Source of the DNA: DASWHF01 sp036393295
Lineage (GTDB): Bacteria; Pseudomonadota; Gammaproteobacteria; Acidiferrobacterales; UBA6901
DNA length: 13,909 nt
Direction: 5' to 3'
NCBI GenBank assembly: GCA_036393295.1
Contig: DASWHF010000131.1
Location: 1-13,909, forward strand
Part shown: positions 11,627 to 13,909 of the stretch, piece after piece
Layout: each line of letters opens with the position of its first letter
Position numbering within the stretch: position 1 is the stretch's first letter
The notes under the pieces: generated by a model
Seen by the model: only the letters and a program-made list of their open reading frames with translations
The model's database searches: none
What the model was told of the DNA's origin: nothing
Position numbers and translations under genes: made by a program

Positions 11627-13909
11627 TCAGAACGTGAGCTGGAATTGGCTATAGATGGTTCGGCGCGGCTCCGGGTAGCTCCCGACAACCCAACTGATGT
11701 CGTCCTGCCTGAGCGACGTGATTTCGTCGGTCAGGTTCTCGCCGATCACGCTGAAGGACCAGCCTTGCGCCTCGTTGCCGAAGCCGGCATTGGCCCGGTA
11801 GCGCAGGTATTCGGGTTGCTCCGACGCCGGGTTGAGGTCGATGTTCAGGAACTGGCTGCTGACGTGCTCGACCGTCATGCCGGCGCGCAGATCGAGGCCA
11901 CCGAGGGAAAATCCGAAGAGGTCCGCAACCGGCGCTCGCGCGGCCAGTGTCAGCGTGTTGTTCCACTGCGGCGCGAACGGAAAAGGCTTTCCGGAGGCAT
12001 CGCAGCGCGGATCGCCATCGCCGTCCGTGTCCACCTCGCCCTGAGGGCAGCTGTTGAACGGGAACTCGATGAACTCCGTGTCATTGAACCCGACGGTCGC
12101 GATGATCCGCAGCCAGTCCGCGGGCAGATAGGTGATGTCGCCCTCGACGCCCTGGGCCCGTGCATGACCGACATTCACGACGGTGTTTCCGGCCGGGAAC
12201 TCGGTAACGGGGTCATCGACCTGGATCAGGGTCTGGAACTCGACGATGTCCAGCCGGAATAGCGAAAGATTCACGTGTGCGCGGCCGGCGAACAGCTCCA
12301 TCTTGGCGTCGAACGCCCACTCCGTCGCGGTTTCGGGCTCGAACGTCAGCGAGGAAAGCGAAGACGACTCGCCAGTCTGGGAGAAGCTGTTGAAGCCGCC
12401 GCCCTTGAAGCCGCGCGTCCAGCGCGCGAACAGGCTGACGCCGTCCCACGGCTTGTAGTTGAGCGCCACCTTGGGCAGGAACTGGGTTTCGCTGCGTGAC
12501 TTCTGCGCGGTGAACGGCGCCCACCCCGCCGCCGTCAGCACCGGGTGAGGATCCGACATGGTCTGGTCCCAGGTGGCGTCCTTGTCCTCCTTCGACAGGC
12601 GCATGCCGTACTGGAGCATCCACTCGTCGGCGAAGTACCACTGGAATTCGGCGAACGCGGCGAGCGTTTCGGCGTTCTGCTCGAAAATCGTGTGGATCGA
12701 TTCCTTTTCCGCAGAGGCCGGCGGCAGCGGGGAAGGCGGCATGCCCGAATCGATGGCGATCATGTCGAGGAGAATCTGGCCGTCTCCCTCGAGGAACAGC
12801 AGCCCATCCTCGATCTTGCGCTGCTGGTAGAAGACGCCGGTCAGCAGCTCGCTGCGCCCGAGCTCCCATCCGAACAGCGTGTCCAGACCGTACAGCCCCT
12901 GGAACGACGCCGGGACCGCCCGTAACTCCAAGGTGGTTGTGGGATTCACGTCATTCTGGATTCCACGGATGGCGGGCGCCGGGAAGTAGTCGGCGTCGAC
13001 CTCCGCCTCCCGATCGAGGGTCGAGTGGGCCGCGACCGCGTTGACAGTCCATCCGCCGACGAAATGAGCCCAGTCCATCTGGAACGTCTCGATGCCGATG
13101 TCCAGGCGCTCGGCGCCGTCCGTGGACACGACGAAGTTGCCCCTCTCGAAATCCGCGTTGGGGTCGAACTGACGCATGTAGTCGGCCATGTCCTCGCTGA
13201 CGTCGGAAGACTCGCCGCCAAAACCCAGCGCGAGAGATTGCGTTTTTTCGTAGCCGAAGAGGAACCGCGACCCAAGGAGATCCGGGAACCCAAGCTTTAC
13301 GCGGACGCCGTCGCGCTCGCCCGTGAGCGGCTGCTTCACGGCTTCGGGAACAATCTCGGCGGTGGTATTCCTAAGATAACCGTCGCGCTCCTCGAGCATG
13401 CCGGTCAGCCGGAGATTCACCGCGCCGTCGAAGAACGAATGCCCGATGGCGGCTTCGCCGCGCCTGCGGTTGAGCTCGCCGACCTGCACGTTGAGGCCGC
13501 CGACGAGACCTTCGTCGTCGGCGGACGGATTCTTCGTGATCACATGGATGACGCCGGCGGTCGTATTCTTGCCGAAGGTCGTGCCCTGCGGGCCACGCAA
13601 CACCTCCACGCGCGCGATATCGAAAATCGCGAGGTCGAAATAGTCCGAGGCGGTGTAGGGCACGCCGTCGATCGCGACGCCGCAGGGTGGCTCGAACGCG
13701 CGGTTCCGGATATTGAGGCCGAACCCGCGGCAGCGAGGTCCGCCCAGGTTGCTGCCGGACTCGAATTTCATGTTCGGAACGAACAGCAGCAGTTCGCGCA
13801 CGTTGGTGATGCCCTGTGCCTTGATGAACTGCTCGCCGATCACGGAGATGGAAACGGGAACGTCCTGAACCCTCTGCTCGCGCTTCTGGGCGGTGACCGT
13901 GATCTCGTC
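11627..13909 (-). CDS. TonB-dependent outer-membrane receptor (5' end outside window)
   Basis: 760 residues are visible; signal peptide and TonB box lie beyond the window edge. The frame is open to the last base and starts DEITVTAQKREQRVQDVPVS, so the ATG/GTG-like codon at 13843 is not the true start. The plug domain shows VRELLLFVPNMKF, IDGVPY and VEVLRGPQGTTFGKNTTAGV, the standard late-plug signature. The 22-strand barrel follows and ends YSQFQLTF with terminal Phe. Two plug Cys residues (in GGPRCRGF and EPPCGV) probably form a disulfide. A long loop carries DTDGDGDPRCD, an Asp-rich calcium-like motif. It should import a ligand using TonB energy, commonly a siderophore, but this subgroup is expanded in degraders and the ligand is open. 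The CPBP protease gene follows 31 bp downstream. Confidence 0.95.
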   Translation of the reverse strand, partial: DEITVTAQKREQRVQDVPVSISVIGEQFIKAQGITNVRELLLFVPNMKFESGSNLGGPRCRGFGLNIRNRAFEPPCGVAIDGVPYTASDYFDLAIFDIARVEVLRGPQGTTFGKNTTAGVIHVITKNPSADDEGLVGGLNVQVGELNRRRGEAAIGHSFFDGAVNLRLTGMLEERDGYLRNTTAEIVPEAVKQPLTGERDGVRVKLGFPDLLGSRFLFGYEKTQSLALGFGGESSDVSEDMADYMRQFDPNADFERGNFVVSTDGAERLDIGIETFQMDWAHFVGGWTVNAVAAHSTLDREAEVDADYFPAPAIRGIQNDVNPTTTLELRAVPASFQGLYGLDTLFGWELGRSELLTGVFYQQRKIEDGLLFLEGDGQILLDMIAIDSGMPPSPLPPASAEKESIHTIFEQNAETLAAFAEFQWYFADEWMLQYGMRLSKEDKDATWDQTMSDPHPVLTAAGWAPFTAQKSRSETQFLPKVALNYKPWDGVSLFARWTRGFKGGGFNSFSQTGESSSLSSLTFEPETATEWAFDAKMELFAGRAHVNLSLFRLDIVEFQTLIQVDDPVTEFPAGNTVVNVGHARAQGVEGDITYLPADWLRIIATVGFNDTEFIEFPFNSCPQGEVDTDGDGDPRCDASGKPFPFAPQWNNTLTLAARAPVADLFGFSLGGLDLRAGMTVEHVSSQFLNIDLNPASEQPEYLRYRANAGFGNEAQGWSFSVIGENLTDEITSLRQDDISWVVGSYPEPRRTIYSQFQLTF

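Noticed and set aside
13041..13060. TTGACA within the TonB-receptor gene as a further operator
   Set aside because: The partner half-site is absent at the 3-bp spacing (TTGACAGTCCATCCG), and it lies inside coding sequence.

Overview
The window is high-GC DNA, almost fully coding, and probably comes from a proteobacterium. Adjacent DUF1302 and DUF1329 genes, a TonB-dependent receptor opening with an ITVTAQKREQRVQDVP-type sequence, and a CGTCATkCCCGCG-type repeat all suit a Gammaproteobacterium that degrades hydrophobic compounds. The order cannot be fixed from the sequence. No rRNA, tRNA, CRISPR or transposase was seen.

Layout. Positions 1-3908 hold a tight minus-strand operon, read from 3908 downward: DUF1302 outer-membrane protein, DUF1329 periplasmic protein, a 90-aa membrane protein, and the start of a short-chain dehydrogenase cut by the window edge. 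Upstream lie a second SDR (minus, 4031-4819) and, divergent from it, a tandem DsbA/HCCA-isomerase-like protein (plus, 4883-6208). A TetR-family regulator follows (plus, 6286-6918). It converges on a sulfatase (minus, 6923-8575) that lies directly downstream of a formylglycine-generating enzyme (minus, 8601-9521). Divergent from that enzyme is a translationally coupled DUF1214/DUF1254 pair (plus, 9574-10688). The right end carries a CPBP intramembrane protease (minus, 10714-11595) and a TonB-dependent receptor cut by the window edge (minus, 11627-13909).

Regulatory link. A 6-3-6 palindrome, TTkACAnnnTGTmAA, occurs in four promoter regions: 3995-4009, 4866-4880, 6241-6255 (imperfect) and 9566-9580. 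Two copies are identical over 17 bp, and one is a perfect 17-bp palindrome. The sites sit before the DUF1302 operon, between SDR and DsbA-like gene, before the tetR gene itself, and between the formylglycine enzyme and DUF1214. The simplest reading is one local TetR regulon. Two plus-strand genes begin inside or 2 bp after an operator and have no Shine-Dalgarno, so they may be leaderless.

Working model (inference). The DUF1302/DUF1329 pair would handle a hydrophobic compound at the cell envelope. The sulfatase, activated by a formylglycine-generating enzyme that keeps both catalytic cysteines, would remove sulfate from it. The SDRs and the DsbA/HCCA-like protein would transform the product. 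All would be derepressed together when TetR binds a ligand. A sulfated steroid or another sulfated lipophile is a reasonable guess for the substrate, but nothing in the sequence identifies it. The TonB receptor and CPBP protease have no operator in view and may be a separate unit.
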